From CAVOBC01 sp963693635 (GTDB taxonomy: Bacteria; Pseudomonadota; Gammaproteobacteria; Pseudomonadales; Azotimanducaceae), in the NCBI GenBank assembly GCA_963693635.1, contig CAVOBC010000040.1, forward strand, positions 1-19,956: a stretch of DNA of 19,956 bases. Direction: 5' to 3'. Position 1 is the stretch's first letter. Every line of letters begins with the position of its first letter. Shown piece after piece: positions 8,506 to 16,109 of this stretch. The position numbers were made by a program, and so were the translations under genes. The notes below the pieces were generated by a model, which was not told where the DNA came from, did no database searches, and worked only from the letters and a program-made list of their open reading frames with translations.

Positions 8506-9042
8506 CTAGTCGCGGTGGGCACCAAGCAGAACGACCACCATGTGGCAGGGTTCATCCCCCTTGTTGCGCCACGCGTGGCGGGTGCCGTTCTGCACGACCG
8601 TGTCGCCGGGCCGAAGGTGGACCTCTGCCCCATCGTCCAGCTCAAGCCAGACCTCGCCGGACAGAACATACTCAAAGTCGATCGTATCGGATGTATGCAT
8701 GCCGGGCGCATCGGGTTCGTGCCGCGCATCGGTGACCATCCCCGGCAATGTTTCTTCGAGTTGTGCAACCGCGACATCGCGGTCGAAGTCTTCCGGCAAT
8801 TTCGTGCTCTGCCCGGGCACGTGGAAGGTCGCGAACCGAAACCCGTCAACGGGTGGAAACCAGCGCGCGGCTGGCGACTGCTGACCGTCGTCCGGGTACG
8901 TCGGCGTCTCATCGCCGCTCCAGAGTTCGTGATACATCGATCCGGACAACATGGGGATTGTAGTTGCATCGACGAGCTCGTCTGAGACGAACACCGCCTT
9001 GCCGGTGGTGTCGTGGCCGGTCACCACCCGTCTGATGGGCAT
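8506..9042 (-). CDS. Cupin domain protein
   Basis: Small protein of 178 aa with one clear cupin barrel in its C-terminal half. Motif 1 is PGMHTSDTIDFEYVLSGE (113-130), giving metal-ligand candidates His116 and Glu124; the second His of the usual HxH is Ser118. Motif 2 is LRPGDTVVQNGTRHAWRN (143-160), with His156. The N-terminal ~95 residues (two aromatic-rich segments) may form a partial second barrel. Cupins range from dioxygenases and isomerases to ligand sensors; this one cannot be assigned. The start at 9042 is decided by AAGGAG on the minus strand 9 nt upstream, although the frame is open to 9135. It lies 40 bp downstream of the DUF1853 gene in the same direction, so the two may share a transcript. 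Confidence 0.85.
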   Translation of the reverse strand: MPIRRVVTGHDTTGKAVFVSDELVDATTIPMLSGSMYHELWSGDETPTYPDDGQQSPAARWFPPVDGFRFATFHVPGQSTKLPEDFDRDVAVAQLEETLPGMVTDARHEPDAPGMHTSDTIDFEYVLSGEVWLELDDGAEVHLRPGDTVVQNGTRHAWRNKGDEPCHMVVVLLGAHRD

Positions 9043-9082
9043 ATCTGGAATCTCCTTACGGTTTGTTGATGGGATTTTAATT

Positions 9083-10066
9083 TCACCTTGCGGGTGTGTC
9101 GGTTGTGGTGTTGGCGGCACCGCCAACCGCGTCAAGCCATTGTTGGTTCACAATGAAGCCACGGGACTGCTCGATGCCAGTGTCGTCAACGATGGCAAAA
9201 TGAATTGTGTGCTGGGCCCGCGTGCCACTGAGCAGTGCGCAGACGTCCCCGTGATTGAGCAAAGGCGCGTCGCCGGCGAGCAGGGGCGCGAGCCACAGGG
9301 ACTTTGGCAGGTACGCGTAGATGGCACCGGGACCAAGGCGACTGAATTCATCCACGGTCATCCACCATCCGGCTTCGTGCGTTGGGTTAACGAACGCGGG
9401 TCGTGGCAACGTGCGGGGCGCGCTGGGGGATGTTCGATAGATCGCGGCGGGGTAAAAGAGTCGGCCCTTGATGATGCAGCGAACGCGTTCGAGGTCGATG
9501 TGCAGTCGTTGCAGTAACGCGGATGCCTCGGGGTAGCTGGAAAGCAACAATTGGTGCTCCAGCATGCGGCCAACCTTGATGTCCAGCCGGTCTGCGGTGT
9601 TGGGCCCATACCACGCGCTCGCCTGTTCGAGCGGCCCGTGGCCAAGATAGAACTTGACTGCCAGCTCCCAGTGCTCGACGGCGCCGCGATCCTCCACGAT
9701 GAGATCGAACTCCCCGAGCGTCCGTTTTCCGGCCTGCACCTGCAGATTGGCCTTGAGAGCCCTGCGGTCTTCGCAGCGACCGAGCCAGGCGCCGTACAAC
9801 GCCTCGAAATGTTGACCTAACCGAAAGTGGTGTGGATCACGAGGGTGCGGATACTCGTCAAGTCGTGGTGTTGGCAATGTCCTGAACCAGTCATCGTCGG
9901 GCCAGAGTGGGGCGTCGCCCGTGCAGAGCGGTGCGCTTTGCAAGGACCAGGCGAGATCGCGATGAGACCTCGACTGACTGGCCAGGGCCGCCCCGGCGTT
10001 TTGCCGGGAATCAGAATCCGGGTCGTGGTTGATCGTGTGAACCCCTGGACCTCGCGGACGATGCAC
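9083..10066 (-). CDS. DUF1853 family protein
   Basis: Protein of about 327 aa matching the DUF1853 pattern from memory: RDLAWSLQSAPL (36-47), LGQHFEALYGAWLG (83-96), GEFDLIV (118-124), HWELAVKFYLG (132-142), GPNTADRLDIK (154-164) and KGRLFYP (200-206). The function of the family is not established. The Asp121 with E134-K138 arrangement is reminiscent of PD-(D/E)XK nuclease cores, which is my inference. No signal peptide or membrane segment is seen, so it is presumably cytosolic. The start is uncertain: a GTG at 10066 has no clear ribosome site, and the first ~34 residues look poorly conserved, but no better in-frame ATG precedes the conserved RDLAW. It is divergent from the esterase gene and upstream of the cupin gene. 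Confidence 0.8.
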   Translation of the reverse strand: MHRPRGPGVHTINHDPDSDSRQNAGAALASQSRSHRDLAWSLQSAPLCTGDAPLWPDDDWFRTLPTPRLDEYPHPRDPHHFRLGQHFEALYGAWLGRCEDRRALKANLQVQAGKRTLGEFDLIVEDRGAVEHWELAVKFYLGHGPLEQASAWYGPNTADRLDIKVGRMLEHQLLLSSYPEASALLQRLHIDLERVRCIIKGRLFYPAAIYRTSPSAPRTLPRPAFVNPTHEAGWWMTVDEFSRLGPGAIYAYLPKSLWLAPLLAGDAPLLNHGDVCALLSGTRAQHTIHFAIVDDTGIEQSRGFIVNQQWLDAVGGAANTTTDTPAR

Positions 10067-10084
10067 GATGCGCGCCCGGTTCGG

Positions 10085-10090
10085 TAGAAT
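10085..10090 (+). promoter_or_regulatory. Possible -10 box of the esterase-SelD gene run
   Basis: TAGAAT matches the sigma-70 -10 consensus at five of six positions and lies 35 bp before the chosen esterase start (10125). No good -35 hexamer is found 16-18 bp upstream, so the call is weak. If real, it argues against the longer esterase reading frames starting at 10068 or 10089. Confidence 0.3.
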
Positions 10091-10124
10091 GGTGATCTTA
10101 TTCCGACGCCTGGCGCCAGCCGAT

Positions 10125-11042
10125 ATGAGTATCCGCGCTTTCTTCTATGACCTCATACTACGCCAGACAGTAAAGAAGCAGCTGAGCGGTCAGCTCGACA
10201 TCGCGTCCCTTCGAAAGCAAATGGACAGTGGCGCCGCGCCGAAGACGCCGGATACCGTGACCGTGATTCCGGTCGACGCGAACGGTGTGACCGCGGAGTG
10301 GGTAACCGCTTCGGGTGTCGAGCAAAACCGCGTCCTTCTTTACCTGCATGGTGGCGGCTATGTATTCGGCTCACCGCTGTCCCATCGGGCTCTCGCCTGG
10401 CGGCTGACTGAGGCCGCCCGCATGCGGGTGCTGATGGTCGATTACCGACTGGCGCCTGAGCATCCATTCCCGGCGGCGGTCGAGGACGCGACGGCTGCCT
10501 ACCGCTGGCTGTTAGACGAAGGTTACGATCCGGGCCAGATTGCTGTCGGCGGCGATTCGGCGGGCGGGGGACTTGCGGTGGCGCTGCTCGTTAATTTGAA
10601 GAATGTAGGTCTGCCGCGCCCGGTCTGCGCGATCCTGCTCTCGCCCTGGACGGATCTCACCTGCGCAGGCGCGAGCGTCGAGACCAATGCTTCGGCAGAT
10701 GCAATGTTGACGCCAGAGGTGCTTCGGCAATTTGCCAGCCTCTACGTCGGCGCGCGGGATCTTGCTGCGCCGCTCGCCTCACCGCTCTTTGCTGATGTTG
10801 CGGGATTGCCGACGACCCTGATTCAGGTCGGCAGTACCGAGGTCCTGTTGTCGGACGCCGAGCGCCTGGCGTCGCGTCTTGGCGATGCCGGCTGCCAGGT
10901 CATGCTGGATGTGTGGCCGAAGATGCCGCATGTGTGGCAGCTTGCACCCGCTCAACTCCCGGAAGGGCGTCAGGCGATTGACCGGCTTGCGACTTTCCTC
11001 TGCGCCCACACGCGCGCCCTCGTTGCGCAACCCGCATCATGA
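10125..11042 (+). CDS. HSL-family (bHSL, family IV) alpha/beta hydrolase, esterase
   Basis: Carboxylesterase of 305 aa from the hormone-sensitive-lipase-like family. Visible elements are the oxyanion-hole motif HGGGYVFGS (75-83), DYRLAPEHPFPA (106-117), nucleophile Ser145 in GDSAGG (143-148), candidate catalytic Asp244 in LLSDAE, and His269 in KMPHVW. Length is typical. It hydrolyses short-chain acyl esters in the cytoplasm; the natural substrate is unknown. The start at 10125 places MSIRAFFYDLILR at the N-terminus, as expected, but its ribosome site is poor. ATGs at 10068 and 10089 are alternatives, the first almost abutting the divergent DUF1853 start. It ends 45 bp before the SelD-fusion gene, and the two are probably co-transcribed. 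Confidence 0.88.
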   Translation: MSIRAFFYDLILRQTVKKQLSGQLDIASLRKQMDSGAAPKTPDTVTVIPVDANGVTAEWVTASGVEQNRVLLYLHGGGYVFGSPLSHRALAWRLTEAARMRVLMVDYRLAPEHPFPAAVEDATAAYRWLLDEGYDPGQIAVGGDSAGGGLAVALLVNLKNVGLPRPVCAILLSPWTDLTCAGASVETNASADAMLTPEVLRQFASLYVGARDLAAPLASPLFADVAGLPTTLIQVGSTEVLLSDAERLASRLGDAGCQVMLDVWPKMPHVWQLAPAQLPEGRQAIDRLATFLCAHTRALVAQPAS

Positions 11043-11087
11043 ACCCACGGTGTGCCGTGCCGATCGGCAACGCTCAGAATTAAGACA

Positions 11088-13322
11088 ATGCAAAATCAGC
11101 CGATAGCCCGGGATCTGGTCCTGCTGGGGGGCGGGCACAGCCACGTTGCGGTTCTGAGAAGCTTGGGTATGAAGCCTGTGCCGGGGATGCAGGTGACCCT
11201 GATCAGCCCCGATGTGGAGACCGCATACTCGGGCATGCTGCCGGGCGTCATCGCTGGGTACTATGCGGAGGCGGACATGCACATTGATCTCGTGCGGCTT
11301 TGCCGGTTTGCGGGTGCACGCTTCTTTCGCAGTCAGGCGACGGCGCTCGATCCCGTCGGACAGGTTGTCACCTGCCAGGATCGGCCGGACGTTCCCTATG
11401 ACATTCTGTCCGTTGATATTGGAATAACACCCAGTATGGGGGTCCCCGGCGCTGCCGGGCGAGTCATCCCTGTCAAACCAATCAATGGATTTCTGGCGCA
11501 ATTCAACGCGTTCATTGCACGCGTTTTCGGCAGCCCGCAGGTCGGAGGCGGAGGGGGCGAAGGGGTCCGCGGAAAGCGCGGAGGCCGGCGCATCGGATTC
11601 GTCGGCGCGGGTGCCGGTGGTGTTGAACTGTGTTTATCCATCGTTGCCCGACTCGCGCTTGAGTGCGAGCGGCGCGGCGAACCGAATGCGTTTACCTACG
11701 ATCTCTTCTTTGACAGCGACGAGGTCCTGCCGGCCCACAACGCCGCCGTGCGGCGCGCCTTTGCCCAACGGCTTGGCGCTGCGGGGGTAGGCCTTCATCC
11801 GCAGTTTCGGGTTGCCTCGGTCGAAGACGAGCGCTTGCTCGCGGCCGACGGCGTCATCGCCGACGTTGACGAGATTTTCTGGGTGACCTCGGCGGCGTCG
11901 CAACCGTGGCTCGCCGGGAGTGGGCTTAAAGTCAGTGATGATGGTTTTGTGTGGGTATCAGAGACGTTGCAGTCGATTTCCCACCCCGATGTCTTCGCCT
12001 CCGGTGACATTGCCAATGTGGTTGGCCAGCCCCGGCCAAAAGCGGGCGTGTTTGCGGTTCGGCAGGGCAAGCCGCTGGTGCGCAATTTGTGCCGCGCGGC
12101 GCTCGGGCAGCCAACGGTGGCGTTTAGGCCCCAGCTTAACTTTCTGTCGATCATCGCCACTGCCGATGGCGGCGCGGTCGCATCGCGCGGCGAACGCATG
12201 CTGCAGGGCGGCTGGGTCTGGCGCTGGAAAGACTGGATCGATCGCCGGTTCATCGCGAAATACAATGAGCTGCCCGCGATGGCCATAGAACCGAAGGTGG
12301 GGCTCGCGGCGGAGTTCGATGACCAGATGCGTTGCGGCGGTTGTGGTTCCAAGCTCGATGCCGGTCTGCTGAGCGAGGCGTTGAAGGACGTTCGGCCGGT
12401 GGCGCTGCCGCAGATCGTCAAGGGCCTCGACGATCCCGACGATGCCGCCGTTGTCCGCGTGGGGGAACGCCTGATTGTGCATTCGGTCGATGGTTTCAGA
12501 GCGTTCATCGATGACCCCTATGTCTTTGCGCAAATCGCCGTCCATCACGCCGTTAGTGACATACATGCCATGGGCGCAACTCCCGTGTCGGCGCTCGTCA
12601 CCGTGACCGTCCCGTACGGCAAGCCCCGGATCATGCTTGCGGTCCTGAAGTTGGTTATGGCTGGAATCAATCGCGCGCTTGAGGTTGAGAACGTGGCGCT
12701 GGTCGGCGGACACACGTCAGAGGGCGGTGAACTTGCCGTGTCCATCGCCGTCAACGGTGAAGTCGATGAAGACCGCCTGCTCGGCAAACGCGGCGTTCAG
12801 CCCGGGGATCAGCTTATTCTCACAAAGCCGCTCGGGACCGGGACGCTGTTTGCAGCGGACATGCGGTACGAGGCAGAAGGTCAATGGATCGCAGGCGCTG
12901 TCGATATGATGTTGCAGCCCAACGGTCCAGCCGCAGCGCTTTTGCGGCATTTCGACGTTCACGCCTGCACCGACGTCACCGGCTTCGGTCTTGCGGGCCA
13001 TTTGCGCGAGATGCTGGGCGGCAGTGCCCATGGCGCCAGCGTCGCGCGCGCGCGTCTGCCGCTCCTCGCGGGTGCCGAGTGTCTGCTCGGGAAGGGGGTC
13101 GTCAGTTCGTTGCACGCTGGCAACCGGGACAGCACCCCGGTTGCCGGTGTGACGCACCCGCGTGACGAGATTTTGTTCGATCCTCAAACCGCGGGCGGCC
13201 TCCTTGCTGCCGTGCCCGCGTCAGCGGCTGACGCGTGTCTTGCCGCTCTGCGCGCCGGTCCCTGTCCGAGTGCGGTTGTCGTTGGGGAGGTCGTTGGCAG
13301 ATCGGGTATCGAGCTGGTGTAA
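11088..13322 (+). CDS. selD: Fusion of FAD-dependent pyridine nucleotide-disulfide oxidoreductase and selenide, water dikinase
   Basis: Two-domain protein of 744 aa. Residues 8-400 are an Ndh-like flavoprotein with FAD-binding LLGGGHSH (12-19), a second Rossmann motif GFVGAGAGGVE (170-180) and the FAD-contacting VFASGDIAN (302-310). Residues from about 412 are SelD, which makes selenophosphate from selenide and ATP for selenocysteine or selenouridine synthesis. SelD motifs are CGGCGSK (416-422), where Cys419 and Lys422 match E. coli Cys17 and Lys20, then SVDGFRAFIDDP (466-477), ALVGGHTSEGGE (537-548), CTDVTGFGLAGH (627-638) and DPQTAGGLL (698-706). The active site uses Cys, not selenocysteine. 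A Gly-rich insert lies at 153-166. The fusion is a known architecture in which the flavoprotein may supply or sense reduced selenium; that role is not proven. ATG 11088 was chosen over GTG 11052 because the FAD motif follows directly. Confidence 0.93.
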   Translation: MQNQPIARDLVLLGGGHSHVAVLRSLGMKPVPGMQVTLISPDVETAYSGMLPGVIAGYYAEADMHIDLVRLCRFAGARFFRSQATALDPVGQVVTCQDRPDVPYDILSVDIGITPSMGVPGAAGRVIPVKPINGFLAQFNAFIARVFGSPQVGGGGGEGVRGKRGGRRIGFVGAGAGGVELCLSIVARLALECERRGEPNAFTYDLFFDSDEVLPAHNAAVRRAFAQRLGAAGVGLHPQFRVASVEDERLLAADGVIADVDEIFWVTSAASQPWLAGSGLKVSDDGFVWVSETLQSISHPDVFASGDIANVVGQPRPKAGVFAVRQGKPLVRNLCRAALGQPTVAFRPQLNFLSIIATADGGAVASRGERMLQGGWVWRWKDWIDRRFIAKYNELPAMAIEPKVGLAAEFDDQMRCGGCGSKLDAGLLSEALKDVRPVALPQIVKGLDDPDDAAVVRVGERLIVHSVDGFRAFIDDPYVFAQIAVHHAVSDIHAMGATPVSALVTVTVPYGKPRIMLAVLKLVMAGINRALEVENVALVGGHTSEGGELAVSIAVNGEVDEDRLLGKRGVQPGDQLILTKPLGTGTLFAADMRYEAEGQWIAGAVDMMLQPNGPAAALLRHFDVHACTDVTGFGLAGHLREMLGGSAHGASVARARLPLLAGAECLLGKGVVSSLHAGNRDSTPVAGVTHPRDEILFDPQTAGGLLAAVPASAADACLAALRAGPCPSAVVVGEVVGRSGIELV

Positions 13323-13399
13323 CGGCCTGCGGTTGCGGCATCGCATATGCCCCGGTACGTTGGTACGCTTGGGTCCCCCTTTGAAACTGCAGGTTGACC

Positions 13400-14638
13400 A
13401 TGTCCTGGACCCCCGGATCACTGCCTGAACTCGTTGCCCCTGAATCGGTGGGCCTGTCGTCTGAGAGACTGGCGTTGATTGATGGCTACCTTGATGGCTA
13501 CGTCACGAAAGAGAAACTTGCCGGTTGTTCGTTTGCCTTGATGCGCGGCGGCCAGATGGTCTATTACAAGGCCTGTGGTGACGCCAACCGCGAGGTGGGC
13601 ACGCCGATGGCCCCCGACACGATTCACCGCATCTACTCAATGTCGAAGCCCATCACGTCGGTGGCGCTGCTCACTCTCTTCGAGAAGGGCCTCTTTCAGC
13701 TTGACGACCCGCTGGAGAAGTATCTTCCCGAATTTGCGGACATGCGTGTATTCACGGGCGGCAGTGCCGCGGCCCCGGTAACGCGCCACGCGGCAAGCTC
13801 GATTACCCCGCGCCACATCATGACGCACACGTCCGGCCTGACCTACGGCTTCGAAGGTGTGCCGCATGCGGTTGATCAGATGTATCAGCACTTTCGGCTC
13901 GGCCGTGCCGACAACGATCTCGAGGCCTTTGCCACCGGACTTGCAAAGCTGCCGTTGCGATTCGATCCCGGCACGTCGTGGAACTACAGCTACGGCACGG
14001 ATGTTCAGGGCAGGCTGATTGAGGTGTTGAGTGGCATGCCATTTGACCAGTATCTGCAACAGACACTGTTTGACCCGCTTGGCATGGTGGACACCGGATT
14101 TACAGTTCCATCTGACAAGGCCGGGCGCTTTGCTTCCAATTATGCGCGGCCTAAGGGCCCGCTCGTCGTCTTCGATGATGCGACCAGCAGCGAATACCTG
14201 ACGCCTCGTCCATTTAAATCAGGCGGTGGCGGACTCGTTTCGACCTTACCGGACTACATGCGGTTCGGGCAGATGCTCGCAAACTTTGGTGAACTCGACG
14301 ACGCCCGCGTGCTGGGTCGCAAGACCGTCGAGTACGCGACCATGAATCACCTGCCAGATAATCAGGACATGGAAGATATGGGTGCCGGCGGCTTCGCCGA
14401 GTCAGCCTTTCGCGGCGTCGGCTTTTGTCTCATTGGCTCGGTCTGCATTGATCCGGCGGCAGCGCCGAACATGCAGTCGGAGGGCGACTATGGTTGGGGT
14501 GGCGCTGCGGGCACGCGTTTTTGGGTTGACCCGGAAGAGGACCTGATGTGCGTCTTCATGACCCAGTTCATGCCGGGGGGCCGCTATCCGGTTCAGGAAT
14601 ACCTGCGCCATCTGGTGTTGCAGGCGGTAGTCGACTAG
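13400..14638 (+). CDS. Class C beta-lactamase-like serine hydrolase (family VIII esterase type)
   Basis: Protein of 412 aa with the penicillin-binding transpeptidase fold. The catalytic SxxK is SMSK (80-83) in HRIYSMSKPITSVALL-type context; the general-base Tyr is Tyr196 in WNYSYGTDV (194-202); the third motif is YGWGGAAGT (364-372), which resembles the WGG of EstB-like esterases rather than the KTG of beta-lactamases. No signal peptide is visible, which favours a cytosolic esterase over a periplasmic beta-lactamase. ATG 13400 has AGG about 7 nt upstream; an in-frame TTG at 13394 is less likely. It follows SelD by 77 bp and precedes the DUF6265-like gene by 52 bp, so it may share their transcript. 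Substrate unknown. Confidence 0.9.
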   Translation: MSWTPGSLPELVAPESVGLSSERLALIDGYLDGYVTKEKLAGCSFALMRGGQMVYYKACGDANREVGTPMAPDTIHRIYSMSKPITSVALLTLFEKGLFQLDDPLEKYLPEFADMRVFTGGSAAAPVTRHAASSITPRHIMTHTSGLTYGFEGVPHAVDQMYQHFRLGRADNDLEAFATGLAKLPLRFDPGTSWNYSYGTDVQGRLIEVLSGMPFDQYLQQTLFDPLGMVDTGFTVPSDKAGRFASNYARPKGPLVVFDDATSSEYLTPRPFKSGGGGLVSTLPDYMRFGQMLANFGELDDARVLGRKTVEYATMNHLPDNQDMEDMGAGGFAESAFRGVGFCLIGSVCIDPAAAPNMQSEGDYGWGGAAGTRFWVDPEEDLMCVFMTQFMPGGRYPVQEYLRHLVLQAVVD

Positions 14639-14690
14639 CGGGAACCTGCTCCGGTTTTGAAATCTCGATCGAAAAAAGTAAGGATCTTGT

Positions 14691-15230
14691 ATGCGTGTTT
14701 TTGCGATGACTCGGATGAGTGACACCCGGCCTGCCAACACCTGGCAAGCGCGCGCTCGACGGTGGCTGGCCCTCGCCTGCTTTTTGCCCCTCTCGGCGGT
14801 TGCGGGGCCCGACGCATCGATTGACCGGCTCGCGTGGATGACCGGCAACTGGGTGGGGCCCGCCGGCCCTGGCACGCTGGAGGAGAACTGGATCAAGCCC
14901 GAGGGCGGCTCGATCGCCTCGTTGGTGCGCATGACCGGTGGCGGCAAAACGAGCATGGTGGAACTGATCGTCATCGAAGAAGAAGCGGACAGCCTGGTGC
15001 TCCGAGTCCAGCAGTGGAACCCAGGCTTCTCGCCGCGTTCGGATGCACCCCAGACGATGGTATTGAAATCGATTGGTGAACGCGACGTGTATTTCGAGGC
15101 AACGGGCGAGGGAGGTGGCATGAAGTCGCTGGGTTACTCGAACCCGACACCCGATGCCTTCAACATTCATGTCGAAAACGCGGCGGGCAACAAATTCTCC
15201 CTGAAGCTGAAGGCCCGCATTCTGAAGTAG
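14691..15230 (+). CDS. Secreted DUF6265-like protein
   Basis: Protein of 179 aa with an N-terminal export signal: basic ARARRW (20-25), hydrophobic LALACFLPLSAVA (26-38) and a probable cleavage near AVAG. The mature part begins with RLAWMTGNWVG (46-56), EENWIKPEGGS (64-74) and MTGGGKTSMVE (81-91), the pattern I associate with DUF6265, a small beta-rich family of unknown function that resembles lipocalin-like barrels. The start is supported by TAAGGA at 14679-14684, 6 nt upstream. An inner ATG at residue 6 or 9 is possible and would still leave the signal. It lies 52 bp after the serine hydrolase gene. No catalytic residues can be proposed. Confidence 0.75.
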   Translation: MRVFAMTRMSDTRPANTWQARARRWLALACFLPLSAVAGPDASIDRLAWMTGNWVGPAGPGTLEENWIKPEGGSIASLVRMTGGGKTSMVELIVIEEEADSLVLRVQQWNPGFSPRSDAPQTMVLKSIGERDVYFEATGEGGGMKSLGYSNPTPDAFNIHVENAAGNKFSLKLKARILK

Positions 15231-15308
15231 GGAACTGCGCTCGCCGGTCTTCGTGGGAGTGCTTGTTTAGGCGTCAAGAGGCACGGCGACATTGGGCTGC
15301 TGTCGCGA

Positions 15309-15344
15309 AAGCTCATACAAAAGCTCACACTTAAGCTCACAGGG
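15309..15344 (+). repeat. 3 x 12-bp imperfect tandem repeat upstream of the VOC gene
   Basis: Three adjacent 12-bp units are AAGCTCATACAA, AAGCTCACACTT and AAGCTCACAGGG. Each begins AAGCTCA. The array runs straight into the ribosome binding site (AGGGGA, 15341-15346) of the VOC gene, so the third unit supplies part of the Shine-Dalgarno. The sense strand is CA-rich and poor in G except at its end. Confidence 0.85.
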
Positions 15345-15349
15345 GAACG

Positions 15350-16051
15350 ATGATGAACAAGGTTGAAGGCTTGCACCACCTTGCGATCAGCACCGCTAAC
15401 ATGAAAGAACAAATCGAGTTTTTCACCGACCGGTTGGGCATGGAGTTGCAGGCCCTGTACTGGATGCACGGCGTGCCAAACACCTGGCACGGCTTCCTGC
15501 GCCTGAACGATGAGAGCTCCATCGCGTTCATGTGTAATCCGGATATTGGCAGCATCCCCCGGGTTCTGGGCGAGTCCCATGCCGGCAATCCTGGCTCAAA
15601 CAGCGCGGGCGGGACCCTGCAGCATCTTGCCCTGAAAGTGAGTGACCACGACGAACTGTTGGCGATGCGTGACCGGCTTCGAGCAAAGGGTGTGCCGGTC
15701 ATGGGTCCAATCGAACATGGCATGTGCCAATCGATCTACTTCGCGGGACCCGAGAATCTGTCATTGGAATTCAGCTTCTCGCGCGAGCCCATCGACAATG
15801 ACGTGTGGATCGACCCCGAAGTGGTGGAACTGGTGGGTATCTCTGCCGATGAGCTGGACCGGTACAAGAACCCGCCCGCCTATCACGCGGATGGCGGCAA
15901 TGTGCCGCAGCCTGTGCTTGCGGAGACCGCCGGCCCACACATGACCGGCTATCCCGACGGCATTTACGAGCGGATCATGACTGCGCCGGACGAAGTGATG
16001 CTCAATTCGGTGCCGAGCGAACCGCCGGTTCAGGCCGCCCGAAAACAGTAA
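15350..16051 (+). CDS. VOC family protein (glyoxalase / extradiol dioxygenase superfamily)
   Basis: Protein of 233 aa with two paired beta-alpha-beta-beta-beta modules: GLHHLAISTANMKEQIEFF (7-25) begins the first and TLQHLALKVSDHDELLAM (89-106) the second. Candidate metal ligands in the positions usual for the superfamily are His10, His92 and Glu140 (LSLEFSF). A ~90-residue tail follows the barrel, including a Pro- and Gly-rich segment, and makes the protein longer than glyoxalase I. Members include lyases, epimerases, fosfomycin-type transferases and ring-cleaving dioxygenases; this one is unassigned. Two tandem ATGs compete: 15353 is better spaced from AGGGGA (6 nt) than 15350 (3 nt). A 12-bp repeat array lies directly upstream. 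Confidence 0.88.
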   Translation: MMNKVEGLHHLAISTANMKEQIEFFTDRLGMELQALYWMHGVPNTWHGFLRLNDESSIAFMCNPDIGSIPRVLGESHAGNPGSNSAGGTLQHLALKVSDHDELLAMRDRLRAKGVPVMGPIEHGMCQSIYFAGPENLSLEFSFSREPIDNDVWIDPEVVELVGISADELDRYKNPPAYHADGGNVPQPVLAETAGPHMTGYPDGIYERIMTAPDEVMLNSVPSEPPVQAARKQ

Positions 16052-16052
16052 T

Positions 16053-16080
16053 CCGGATCGCTTGCTCGGACTCGATCCGG
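16053..16080. terminator. Possible bidirectional hairpin between convergent genes
   Basis: CCGGATCG (16053-16060) and CGATCCGG (16073-16080) form a perfect 8-bp stem around a 12-nt loop. It begins 2 bp after the VOC stop and sits before the convergent serine hydrolase stop. There is no T-tract on either side, so it would not be a textbook intrinsic terminator; it may stabilise 3' ends or mark Rho-dependent termination. Confidence 0.4.
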
Positions 16081-16109
16081 GCCGTTCGAGACGCGGGATG
16101 GATAAACCG

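Noticed and set aside
12333..12353. Selenocysteine in the SelD active site
   Set aside because: The codons read Cys (TGC/TGT); there is no in-frame TGA.
13337..13351. GGCAT-CGCAT-ATGCC hairpin after the SelD fusion as terminator
   Set aside because: Only 5 bp of stem and no T-tract; the next gene is co-directional 77 bp away.
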